The notes beneath the pieces were generated by a model. The model did no database searches and was not told the origin of the DNA. It saw only the letters and a program-made list of their open reading frames with translations. From JBBDRJ01 sp963766295 (GTDB lineage Bacteria > Actinomycetota > JAICYB01), in assembly GCA_963766295.1 (NCBI GenBank), contig CAVXYW010000002.1, positions 372,001 through 436,000 of the forward strand: 64,000 nucleotides of DNA. Direction: 5' to 3'. Positions within the stretch are counted from its first letter, which is position 1. The number at the start of each line of letters is the position of its first letter. The position numbers were made by a program, and so were the translations under genes. Shown piece after piece: positions 10,101-16,868 of the stretch.

Positions 10101-10178
10101 GAGCTTGGCGAACAGCTGCGTAGAGCCCTCGATATCGGTGAAGCAGAAGGTAACCCCGCCCCGGGGCAGTTCAGCCAC
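7122..10178 (-). CDS. Adenylate/guanylate cyclase domain - NTPase - TPR regulator
   Basis: A 1018-residue multidomain protein. Residues 1-165 form a class III nucleotide cyclase domain with metal-binding Asp15 (FTDIEGST) and Asp58 (SEGDGF). The usual transition-state Asn of the NxAAR motif is His116 (VHEAAR), so cyclase activity is doubtful. An STAND/NB-ARC-like ATPase follows, with P-loop GAGGIGKT at 221-228 and WRCPSLESDHGATLF further on. The C-terminal half is alpha-helical TPR-like repeats. It starts with GTG. This layout is common in actinobacteria as a signalling or transcription regulator; no DNA-binding domain is evident. A paralogue lies at 29835. Confidence 0.82.
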   Translation of the reverse strand: MAELPRGGVTFCFTDIEGSTQLFAKLGPRFLDLLEKHRAIVRNTFEAHKGAEVRSEGDGFFFAFGDAGDAVRGAVDLQRELASYPWPADARISVRIGLHTGDAEPSGGDYLVFAVHEAARISAAAHGGQIVMSPATAASLKNASGGFTMLDLGEHTLKDLEPMRIFQVCHPDLRTEFPPLRYVGVMRGYVPAPASALIGRSDDLDELRSKISSSRLVTVTGAGGIGKTRIAIEAGREQLGQRSDGVWFVDLAPVNEPGWIDDTVIDALGVQRNTDVEPRAQLLDYLSARNALLVIDNCEHLVDDCSAFIDDVVRSCPGITIVATSREALGIDGEVAWRCPSLESDHGATLFADRALLVNPNFTLDEETTKAIDLIVERLDGIPLAIELAAAKVRVLSAQQIAERLDDRFRLLTGGSRTAMARQRTLEATVEWSYGLLDDDERLLLDRLSVFVGSFDLEAVEVVCGIEALEPLERLVAKSMVVASLGDGIVRYRLLETIRHFARDKLIAAGAGGDLRDRHLEHYSRLVVEIGDGMMDSREISTTAWITTNYPNIRAALEWATSTTPQTAGLALAAHMSMFWSTTGRPAEGLVWLESVLSETTGADPDLVARAHAGAAHQAWLEGVAPDRVRAHIDAALAWMTQRGGAPKWYEAGANLLLLATQSDTGALTDHDGYRRASEMAEQSGNDFVLSRALLEEGVHALDQDNTELAKEKSAAALAAARRGGSISSEGSALRQIASMKEDEHDLVGGLELARQAVAAARRTPNVYALAFSLQSEGHSYERLGDLKHADRSYLDALELARERGMEREIAQTLIDVGWLRMAQGEIDAAEACFIEARDVAAKRADTRFEELMIAGLAGHSLAEIAHARGQHEFARMALDANLKMARNGDGWLQAYVHNSIGWLDTSVGDLEGAENQHRTGLELTKDRSFRFERLAFAGNVRGLAGVSLVRGDATESARLSGAASSVKDPNTNTPRYSTLLHKQVMADARAALGDEKFDAAFAEGAAAGLDYVSALAP

Positions 10179-10233
10179 GGGACAACGCTACGCGAAGGAA
10201 GGGGCGCTTACCTCGTTGAACTACGCAGACGAG

Positions 10234-10893
10234 CTAGAGGGAGCGTAGGAGCGCGACGACCTTGCCCATGATGCGGCCGTTCTCGCTGTTGACCTCGATC
10301 GGTGCGTAGGCGGGGTTCTCGGCCTTGAGCAGCGTACGAGCGCCCTGCCGAACCAGCGTCTTCACCGTCGCTTCGTCGTCCAGCAGCGCGGCAACGATCG
10401 AGCCGGGCGTGGCGTCGTCCTGCTTGCGCACGACGACGAAGTCGCCGTCGTGGATGCCGGCGTCGATCATCGAGTCGCCCTTCACGCGGAGCATGAACAG
10501 GGTGCCGTCGCCGACGATCGAGGCGGGAAGTTCCATGACGTCCTCGATCTCTTCGAGGGCCTGAGTGGGTGAACCGGCCGCGATGCGTCCCACGAGCGGG
10601 ACGTGGCGCGTGCCACCGCTGGATTGAGCGGGTCCGACGCCCGGCGCGTAGGAGATCTGGATGGCGCGGGGCTTGGTTGCGTCCTTACGGAGGTAGCCCT
10701 TGCGCTGCAACGCCTCGAGGTGCGCGTGAACGGTGGAAGGGGAGGCTAGTCCGACGGCTTCGGCGATCTCGCGGACGCTCGGCGGATAGCCGCGGTCCTC
10801 GACGGTGCCGAGGATGTATTCGAGGATCTTTCGCTGACGGGGGCCGAGGCCTTCGATGCCTTCGGAAGATTGAGGCTGTGAGCGCCGGGGCAT
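10234..10893 (-). CDS. lexA: SOS repressor LexA
   Basis: A 219-residue LexA. The N-terminal winged helix (GPRQRKILEYILGTVEDRGYPPSVREIAEAVGL) binds SOS boxes. The C-terminal S24 latent protease has the Ala-Gly self-cleavage site in GRIAAGSP, catalytic Ser in VKGDSMIDAG and catalytic Lys in ATVKTL. RecA-stimulated self-cleavage derepresses DNA-damage genes. A strong AGGAGGT sits just before the ATG. A one-mismatch SOS box lies about 60 bases upstream, consistent with autoregulation. The nearby LysM gene has two perfect boxes, and nrdR/nrdJ follow, as in many actinobacteria. Confidence 0.95.
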   Translation of the reverse strand: MPRRSQPQSSEGIEGLGPRQRKILEYILGTVEDRGYPPSVREIAEAVGLASPSTVHAHLEALQRKGYLRKDATKPRAIQISYAPGVGPAQSSGGTRHVPLVGRIAAGSPTQALEEIEDVMELPASIVGDGTLFMLRVKGDSMIDAGIHDGDFVVVRKQDDATPGSIVAALLDDEATVKTLVRQGARTLLKAENPAYAPIEVNSENGRIMGKVVALLRSL

Positions 10894-10953
10894 AGCTACC
10901 TCCTAAGGGCGGTTTGCGCGGTCGGGGAACCCTAGCACGCAACAACGCCAAAA

Positions 10954-10969
10954 GCAAACATCTGTTCGT
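10954..10969. promoter_or_regulatory. Probable LexA (SOS) box of lexA
   Basis: AAACATCTGTTC at 10956-10967 matches the actinobacterial/Gram-positive SOS box GAAC-N4-GTTC with one mismatch in the left half. It sits upstream of the lexA ATG, where autoregulatory boxes normally lie. Binding is inferred only. Confidence 0.5.
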
Positions 10970-11008
10970 GAGCACACGCGTTCGCGCCGAACGCAGAGGC
11001 TCATTCCA

Positions 11009-11024
11009 ATCAATCAGAGTTGAT
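11009..11024. promoter_or_regulatory. Probable ArsR-type operator
   Basis: Inverted repeat ATCAA-TCAGAG-TTGAT, directly upstream of the ArsR-fusion gene. It has the 5-6-5 imperfect palindrome shape usual for SmtB/ArsR repressors. The right half, TTGATGTAT, recurs as a direct repeat at 11038-11046. Autorepression is the simplest reading. Confidence 0.5.
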
Positions 11025-11055
11025 GTATCTACCCCATTTGATGTATAGTCTGCCA

Positions 11056-11817
11056 ATGCCGTCTGGCGAAGGCGCCGTTGCACCGAAGTTCATCCAACTG
11101 GCCGCCCATCCAGTGCGCTGGCAGCTTCTGAGCGAGCTCGCCCGAAGCGACTACCGGGTTCGCGAGCTGGAGACGCGCATCGAAGCGCCACAGAGCCTCA
11201 TCTCCTATCACCTGCGCCTGCTACGCGAAGGTGGGCTCGTCAGCGCGGCACGCAGCAGCTTCGACGGCCGGGATAGCTACTACCACCTTGATCTGGACGC
11301 CTGCGCTGAGGCCTTCGCCGATAGCGGTGCGTCACTACACCCGGGCATGCGCCGCGACGCTTCACCGCCCGTGCCGCGATCTCCTCGCGTCGCCGCATTG
11401 TTCGTGTGCACCGGCAACAGCGCTCGCTCGCCGATCGCCGAGGCGCTGTTTCGTCACCACAACGGCGGCGGCGTGAACGTGGTCAGCGCCGGCAGCGTTC
11501 CCAAACCCAGCCTGCACCCGAACACCATCCGGGTGATGCGCGAGGAGTTCGGGATCGACATCTCCGGCCAGTACCCCAGGCACCTGGACACCCTCGCCGG
11601 CCGCCGATTCGATCAAGTGGTCACGCTGTGCGACAAAGCCCGCGAGGTCTGTCCCGACTTCGGCGAACACTCGCGTCGGGTCCATTGGAGCATCCCCGAG
11701 CCAGGTGCGGCCGTCGAATCGGATCAAGCAAGCTATCCGGCCTTCCAGCGCACCGCAGAAGAGATCAACACCCGCATCGGGCATCTGCTGCCCGTCCTGG
11801 TTGAACACCGACCGTAA
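11056..11817 (+). CDS. ArsR-type repressor fused to arsenate-reductase-like phosphatase
   Basis: About 253 residues in two parts. The first hundred residues are an ArsR winged helix (AHPVRWQLLSELARSDYRVRELE, then SLISYHLRLLREGGLV). The rest is a low-molecular-weight tyrosine phosphatase/ArsC fold with the P-loop FVCTGNSARSPIAEA. That loop has the CTGNSARS pattern of thioredoxin- or mycothiol-linked arsenate reductases. One protein could therefore sense and reduce arsenate. I prefer the ATG at 11056, because the ATG at 11041 lies inside a repeat of the operator half-site. A VOC gene follows 13 bases later behind AAGGAG, so the two likely form an operon. Confidence 0.8.
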   Translation: MPSGEGAVAPKFIQLAAHPVRWQLLSELARSDYRVRELETRIEAPQSLISYHLRLLREGGLVSAARSSFDGRDSYYHLDLDACAEAFADSGASLHPGMRRDASPPVPRSPRVAALFVCTGNSARSPIAEALFRHHNGGGVNVVSAGSVPKPSLHPNTIRVMREEFGIDISGQYPRHLDTLAGRRFDQVVTLCDKAREVCPDFGEHSRRVHWSIPEPGAAVESDQASYPAFQRTAEEINTRIGHLLPVLVEHRP

Positions 11818-11830
11818 GGAGATTTGAGTC

Positions 11831-12211
11831 ATGACCACTATCGATCAATACGCAAGCGTCCGCTACATCGTCGACGACGTGCAGGCCGCAATCGACTTCT
11901 ACACAACGCACCTCGGCTTCACGGTGAACACCGGTTTCCCGCCGGCGTTCGCCGACGTGGTCCGTGGTCCGCTACGGCTGCTGCTGTCCGGCGCCACCAG
12001 TTCCGGCGCGCGTGTCACCCCCAACGAGTTCGCCAAGGCGGGCCGCAACCGCATTCACCTCATCTTCGAAGACCTGGACGCGGAGATCACACGGCTCCGC
12101 GGCGCCGGGTTGTCCTTTCGCAGCGACGTCATCAAAGGCCCCGGCGGACGCCAGATCCTGCTTGCCGATCCCGCGGGCAACCTGATCGAGCTGTTCGAAC
12201 CGGCTTCATGA
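11831..12211 (+). CDS. VOC-superfamily (glyoxalase/bleomycin-resistance-like) protein
   Basis: A 126-residue beta-alpha-beta-beta-beta protein: VRYIVDDVQAAIDFYTTHLGF at the start and ADPAGNLIELFEP at the end, the classic VOC signature with a metal-ligand Glu. It lies 13 bases after the ArsR-ArsC fusion with its own AAGGAG, so it is probably co-transcribed. It lacks the cysteine pair expected of the C-As lyase ArsI, so an arsenic role is not supported by its own residues. It could bind or modify a small molecule. Confidence 0.8.
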   Translation: MTTIDQYASVRYIVDDVQAAIDFYTTHLGFTVNTGFPPAFADVVRGPLRLLLSGATSSGARVTPNEFAKAGRNRIHLIFEDLDAEITRLRGAGLSFRSDVIKGPGGRQILLADPAGNLIELFEPAS

Positions 12212-12212
12212 G

Positions 12213-12716
12213 TCATCCCGTAAGTGAGATGAGGTCGTCCAAGGAGTCGCCGACGTATAGCTCGAGCGGATCGAAGTAGAGCTCGCCGTGCCTGGCCGAC
12301 AGATGGACGTGGGCGGGAAGCCCCTGGTTGGGGTGTCCGGCCCCCAACGTGCCCACCACCTGACCTTGCTCGACCTCGTCGTCGGTCTTTACCGCGATCG
12401 CGACCAGGAACGAATACGAAGTTCGAAGCCCGCCCCCGTGGTCGACAGTGACCGAGCGGTTCCCGGCGACGGATCCGGCGAAGGAGACGCGTCCGGTCGC
12501 TGAGGCGTGCACAGGGGAGCCGGGAGGTGCCGCGACATCTACCCCACGATGCCCGGGCGCGAAAGGATCGTCGTCCGGGGCGTCGTAGGGCCTGACGAAC
12601 TCACCGTAAAGAGGGACGGCGTGGGACGCCCCGGGCCTGGGTGGAGGACGTTCGTCCGCGGTCGCGGGCGTGGGGAAGACCGCCAGGACCGCCAGAACAA
12701 AGGCGGTCTTGCGCAT
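12213..12716 (-). CDS. Secreted M23-family peptidase
   Basis: About 167 residues starting at MRKTAFVLAVLAV, a clear signal peptide ending near PATADE. The LytM/M23 domain has GHRGVDVAAPPGSPVHA (first His and Asp ligands) and HVHLSAR (HxH ligand). It should cleave peptidoglycan cross-bridges or act as a regulator of cell-wall amidases. The open frame reaches 12812, but that start lies inside the SOS boxes of the divergent LysM gene, so the ATG at 12716 is chosen. It is tail-to-tail with the VOC gene. Confidence 0.82.
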   Translation of the reverse strand: MRKTAFVLAVLAVFPTPATADERPPPRPGASHAVPLYGEFVRPYDAPDDDPFAPGHRGVDVAAPPGSPVHASATGRVSFAGSVAGNRSVTVDHGGGLRTSYSFLVAIAVKTDDEVEQGQVVGTLGAGHPNQGLPAHVHLSARHGELYFDPLELYVGDSLDDLISLTG

Positions 12717-12786
12717 CGCCGCGAAGTATGCGCGCAGGTCAGGACACCCGGGATCGATGTCACTGGGGACCCCTATCTTGACTTCA

Positions 12787-12818
12787 GAACAGAAGTTCGT
12801 AAGATAGAACACACGTTC
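12787..12818 (+). promoter_or_regulatory. Tandem perfect LexA (SOS) boxes
   Basis: GAACAGAAGTTC at 12787-12798 and GAACACACGTTC at 12807-12818 are both exact matches to GAAC-N4-GTTC. Their centres are 20 bases apart, about two helical turns, and they end 19 bases before the LysM gene's ATG. LexA dimers here could repress cooperatively and switch the gene on after DNA damage. Confidence 0.8.
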
Positions 12819-12837
12819 GTATCAGGAGATAACAACA

Positions 12838-13170
12838 ATGAACAGGACGAAGCTCACGCCACTGGGTCGGCTGGCCGCTCTCGTCCTGATCTTGACCCTC
12901 GGAGCGATCGCTGGGGCGGCCGGTGTTTCCGCCACCCGCCCACACGCCCAAGCCTGGCGGTGCATAAGTGTCCGCCCTGGCGAGACGCTCTGGGATCTTT
13001 CAGGACGCAGCTCGGAGGGCGACCGTCGCGAGGCGATCTACGAGATCGAGCAGGAAAACGGCCTCACCGGCGGCGCTCCGCAGGCGGGTAGCTCGATCTG
13101 GGTGCCGAATGAGGGCGATCAGACGGGTCTTCTCGAGGCCGATCCGGCTTCCTGTCCGTCCACTTCCTAG
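12838..13170 (+). CDS. SOS-controlled LysM protein (YneA/ChiZ-like division inhibitor)
   Basis: A 110-residue protein. A membrane-anchoring or signal segment comes first (about residues 8-32, LAALVLILTLGAIAGAAGV), followed by one LysM peptidoglycan-binding domain (CISVRPGETLWDLSGRSS ... GSSIWVP). An AGGAGA ribosome site and two perfect LexA boxes precede the ATG. Small TM-LysM proteins beside lexA are the SOS cell-division inhibitors YneA (Bacillus) and ChiZ/Rv2719c (Mycobacterium, also between lexA and nrdR). The role here is inferred from that layout plus the boxes: to delay septation during DNA repair. Confidence 0.8.
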   Translation: MNRTKLTPLGRLAALVLILTLGAIAGAAGVSATRPHAQAWRCISVRPGETLWDLSGRSSEGDRREAIYEIEQENGLTGGAPQAGSSIWVPNEGDQTGLLEADPASCPSTS

Positions 13171-13205
13171 CGTTTCCGCAGGTCACAGCCCTGTAATTAC
13201 ATGCC

Positions 13206-13233
13206 TTGACATACAAGATATAGGTCCTATATT
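13206..13233 (+). promoter_or_regulatory. Probable nrdR promoter with NrdR-box-like repeats
   Basis: TTGACA at 13206-13211 and TATATT at 13228-13233 are 16 bases apart, a near-ideal housekeeping promoter. Between and over them lie ACAAGATATAGG and CCTATATTGT, a near-inverted repeat rich in the ATAT core typical of NrdR boxes. NrdR bound there would block the promoter, giving feedback on the nrdR-nrdJ genes downstream. Confidence 0.55.
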
Positions 13234-13240
13234 GTTCGAA

Positions 13241-13258
13241 CCCCCAACATGTTGGGGG
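13241..13258. promoter_or_regulatory. 18-bp perfect palindrome in the nrdR leader
   Basis: CCCCCAACATGTTGGGGG is self-complementary and lies just downstream of the predicted start point. It could be a second operator or an RNA hairpin in the leader. It lacks a following U-run, so it is not a standard terminator. Which protein binds it, if any, is unknown. Confidence 0.45.
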
Positions 13259-13346
13259 TCCAGCACCGGGGTGGGTGTTGAGGAAGTCGCTTACTGACCA
13301 TCGCTGAGGCGCTTTTTGCCGAAGCGAGAGATGAAGTGGGGGGTTC

Positions 13347-13826
13347 ATGCGCTGCCCGTTCTGTGAGGGTTCCGATACTCGCGTGATCGACTCGCGGGAC
13401 ACGGAGAACGGAGCGGCGATCAGGCGCAGGCGGGAGTGCTCGGGCTGCTCCCAGCGCTTCACCACCTTCGAGCGCATGGAAGGCGTCCCGTTGGTGGTCG
13501 TGAAGCGGGACGGCGCTCGGGAGCCCTTCGATCGGGCCAAGGTCGTCTCGGGTATCGCCAAGGCGTGCAAGAACCGTCCCGTTTCGGACGAGCAGATGCG
13601 CGCCGTGTGCGACGAGATCGAGGAGGTCGCCCGGGAGCGGGGAGCCGAGATCAGCTCGGAGGACCTGGGGCGCGAGGTCTTGTCGCGGTTGGAAGCGCTG
13701 GACGAGGTCGCATACGTGCGGTTCGCGTCGGTGTACAGGGAGTTTTCGGACGTAGGGGAGTTTTCACGCGTCATCCGCGAGCTCGAGAAGGGCGCGGAAA
13801 AAGGAACTGTCGGCGGGCGAGGTTAG
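13347..13826 (+). CDS. nrdR: Ribonucleotide-reductase repressor NrdR
   Basis: A 159-residue NrdR with the zinc ribbon at the start (MRCPFCEGSDTRVIDSR and CSGCSQRFTTFER; four Cys) and an ATP-cone domain (VVKRDGAREPFDRAKV onwards). It senses ATP/dATP and represses ribonucleotide reductase genes by binding paired NrdR boxes. It sits 34 bases upstream of nrdJ and surely shares its transcript. Length is standard. Confidence 0.95.
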   Translation: MRCPFCEGSDTRVIDSRDTENGAAIRRRRECSGCSQRFTTFERMEGVPLVVVKRDGAREPFDRAKVVSGIAKACKNRPVSDEQMRAVCDEIEEVARERGAEISSEDLGREVLSRLEALDEVAYVRFASVYREFSDVGEFSRVIRELEKGAEKGTVGGRG

Positions 13827-13860
13827 CTTCGGCAACCTGCACAACCAATAGGAGGGGTAG

Positions 13861-16824
13861 ATGGCGGGCGCGCAGTCTCGGCGGAACGGGGAGAACAAGA
13901 CCAACGGAAACGGCAATGGGAAACGGGTACGGACTAGTTCAGTGAAATCGGAAACGGGCCTAGGTCTGCACGTCCCCAGGAAGTTCACCGTCGGCGGCAT
14001 GCACCCCTACGAGCAGGTCTCCTGGGAGCACCGCAAGTCCCAGATCGTTTCCTACACCGGCAAGGTTTCCTTCGAACAGGACGACGTTGAGTTCCCGAAG
14101 GCTTGGTCGCAGAACGCAACCAACATCGTCGCCGAGAAGTACTTTCGCGGAAAGCTCGGCACGCCCGACCGTGAATGGTCGGTGCGTCAGATCGTCGACC
14201 GCGTCGTCGACTCGATCTCGCGCTGGGGAGCCGAGCAGGGCCGCTTCGCCACCGACGAAGACCGAGACACCTTCACCGCCGAGCTCAAGCACATCCTCGT
14301 GACGCAGAAGGCGTCCTTCAACTCGCCGGTGTGGTTCAACATCGGCGTCTCCGGACAGCCGCAGCAGGCATCGGCGTGCTTCATCCTCCACGTCGACGAC
14401 GCGATGAGCTCGATCGCCGACTGGTACCGCGACGAGATGTTCATCTTCAAGGGCGGATCGGGTTCGGGACTCAACGTTTCGAACCTTCGCTCGTCCTACG
14501 AGTACCTGTCCGTCGGAGGGCTTTCGTCCGGCCCGGTTTCGTTCATGCGCGGAGCCGATGCCGCCGCCGGCACCATCAAGTCGGGAGGTGCAACGCGCCG
14601 CGCGGCAAAGATGGTCGTGTTCAACGTCGACCACCCGGACCTTCTCGAACTTCGCGACGGCTCGCCCGGATTCGTTTGGTGCAAGGCCGTCGAGGAGCGC
14701 AAGGCTCGCGCGCTCAAGCAGGCCGGTTTCGACATGGCCGTCGACTCCGGCGTCGACGCCTACTCGATCCAGTACCAGAACGCGAACAATTCGGTGCGTG
14801 TCACCGACGAGTTCATGCAGGCCTACCTCGATGGCCGCGAGTGGCACACGCGCGCGGTTACGACCGGCGACGTGGTCCACGACTACCAGGCCCGCGAAGT
14901 AATGACGCAGATCTCGCAGGCCGCGTGGGAGTGCGCCGATCCCGGCATGCAGTACCACTCGACGATCAACGACTGGCACACGGCGCCGGCGGCCGGCCCG
15001 ATCACCGCGTCAGCAACCCGTGCTCGGAGTACATGCACCTCGACAACTCGCCGTGCAACCTGGCGTCGATCAACCTTCTGAAGTTCCTTCGCGAGGACGG
15101 AACCTTCGACACCGAGTCCTTCGAGCACGCGGTGTTCGTGCTCCTTCTCGGACAGGCGATCTTGTGCGTGGCCGCCGACTATCCGACCGAGCAGATCGGA
15201 CGCAACGCTAAGGGCTTCCGTCAGCTCGGCATCGGCTACGCGAACCTCGGCGCTCTGCTGATGGCGCTCGGCGCTCCCTACGACTCCGATCCCGGACGTT
15301 CGTGGGCCGGCGGCGATCACCTCCTTGATGCAGGCCGCGGCGTTCCGCGCGTCGGCGCGCTTCGCGGAAGTCGTCGGACCCTTCCCGGGAACCGACGAGC
15401 TTCCCGGCTTCGCGCACCCCGAGAACCGCGCGGCGACGCTGCGCGTGCTGCGCAAGCACGCAGCGTTCTCGCGAGCGATCTCGAGCACTCCGACGTCGGA
15501 GGACAAGAGACTCGACTCGCGCATGGAGGTCTACCGGGGCGAGGTAGTGGGCGGTGGGCGTCCGGCAGCTTCCGATCCCGAGCTCGCGCGCGTGGCGGCT
15601 CGTGCCGACGAAGTGTGGACCGAGACGCTCGAGCTGGCTGAGATCCACGGCGTCGAGAATTCGCAGGTCTCGGTGCTCGCTCCCACCGGGACCATCGGCT
15701 TCATGATGGATTGCGACACGACCGGTGTTGAGCCCGACCTGGCGCTCAAGAAGGTCAAGAAGATGGTCGGCGGCGGCACGATGCAGATCGTCAATCAGAC
15801 GGTGCCGCTGGCTCTTCAGCGCATGGGCTACAACGACGAGCAGGTCGAAGCGATCATCCACTACATCGACGAGAACAACACCGTCGTGGATGCGCCGGCA
15901 CTGAAGCCCGAGCACTACGAGGTATTCGCGTGCTCCTTCACCACCGACAACCTGATCGGCCACATGGGCCACCTGAAGATGATGGCGGCGGTGCAGCCGT
16001 TCCTAAGTGGCGCCATCTCCAAGACGGTGAATGTTCCCGAGCAAGCCACCGTCGAAGACATGGAAGAGATCTTCTTCGAAGGCTGGAAGCTCGGCCTCAA
16101 GGCCGTCGCGATGTACCGCGACAACTGCAAGGCGGACCAGCCGCTGTCGGCGACCCAGAAGAAGACGGTGGACGAGACTGTTGCGACACCGGTCGAGGCG
16201 CCGCGCAAGCGACTGCCTCGCATCCGTGACTCGCGCACGTACTCGTTCCGCGTCGCCGACACCGAGGGTTACGTCCACGTCGGTCTTTATCCCGACTCGG
16301 GTCAGCCAGGAGAGATGTTCATCAAGGTGGCCAAACAGGGATCGACGCTGGCCGGTGTGATGGGTGCCTTCGCGCTGTCGGTGTCGATGGGTCTGCAGCA
16401 CGGTGTGCCGCTCGAGACCTTCGTCGCGAAGTTCGTCAACGACACCTTCGAGCCGCATGGGATCACCGACGACCCCGACATCAGGTTCGCGAAGTCACTG
16501 ATGGACTACATCTTCCGGCGCCTGGCTCTCGACTTCCTGCCGGAGGACAAGCGTCTGGCGCTGGGGATCCGGTCCGTGCAGGAGCGCACCGAGGCTCTCG
16601 ATGGAAACGGCAACGGCAACGGCAACGGTCACTCCAACGGCGTGAACATCACGCAGACTTCGGAACCAGAGGTTGCAAAGACGGAGTCATCGTCCGTTGA
16701 GTCGACGGCCGACCTGGTACCGGCTCTAGATGCCCCGCTGTGCTCGAACTGCGGAACGCGCATGCGTCCTGCGGGAAGCTGCTTCGCGTGCGAGAGCTGC
16801 GGGAGCACATCCGGCTGTAGCTAA
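13861..16824 (+). pseudogene. nrdJ: B12-dependent class II ribonucleotide reductase, two frameshifts
   Basis: NrdJ reduces ribonucleotides with adenosylcobalamin. Recognisable pieces are a Gly/Asn-rich N-terminal linker, KASFNSPVWFNIGV, FKGGSGSGLNVSNLR, SNPCSEYMHLDNSPCNLAS (active-site Cys region), LAPTGTIGFMMDCDTTGVEPD, a second N/G-rich linker, and a C-terminal zinc-ribbon tail (CSNCGTRMRPAGSC ... CESCGSTSGCS). The frame is broken twice. Near 15008 one base is missing just before SNPCSEY. Near 15315 one extra G separates GRSWA from AITSLMQAAAF. The two cancel, so both ends share a frame. AGGAGGGG precedes the ATG. Sequence error is more likely than decay. Confidence 0.88.
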
Positions 16825-16852
16825 AAGCTCTCCCGGCTGACCGATAGCTTTT
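16823..16852 (+). terminator. Possible terminator hairpin after nrdJ
   Basis: AAAAGCT at 16823-16829 pairs with AGCTTTT at 16846-16852 around a 16-base loop, directly after the nrdJ stop and ending in a short T-run. The stem is only seven base pairs and A/T-rich, so efficiency is uncertain. Confidence 0.4.
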
Positions 16853-16854
16853 CT

Positions 16855-16868
16855 GTACCCTTGGGTAC
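16855..16868. promoter_or_regulatory. Palindrome abutting the MFS start codon
   Basis: GTACCCTTGGGTAC is a 14-bp perfect palindrome directly before the ATG at 16869, where a ribosome site would be. A repressor bound here, or a hairpin in the mRNA, could control the exporter. No Shine-Dalgarno is otherwise visible. Confidence 0.35.

Noticed and set aside
13171..13346. Cobalamin riboswitch before the B12-dependent reductase genes
   Set aside because: No B12-box-like sequence or long structured leader was recognised; the gap is under 180 bases and is explained by a promoter and palindromes.
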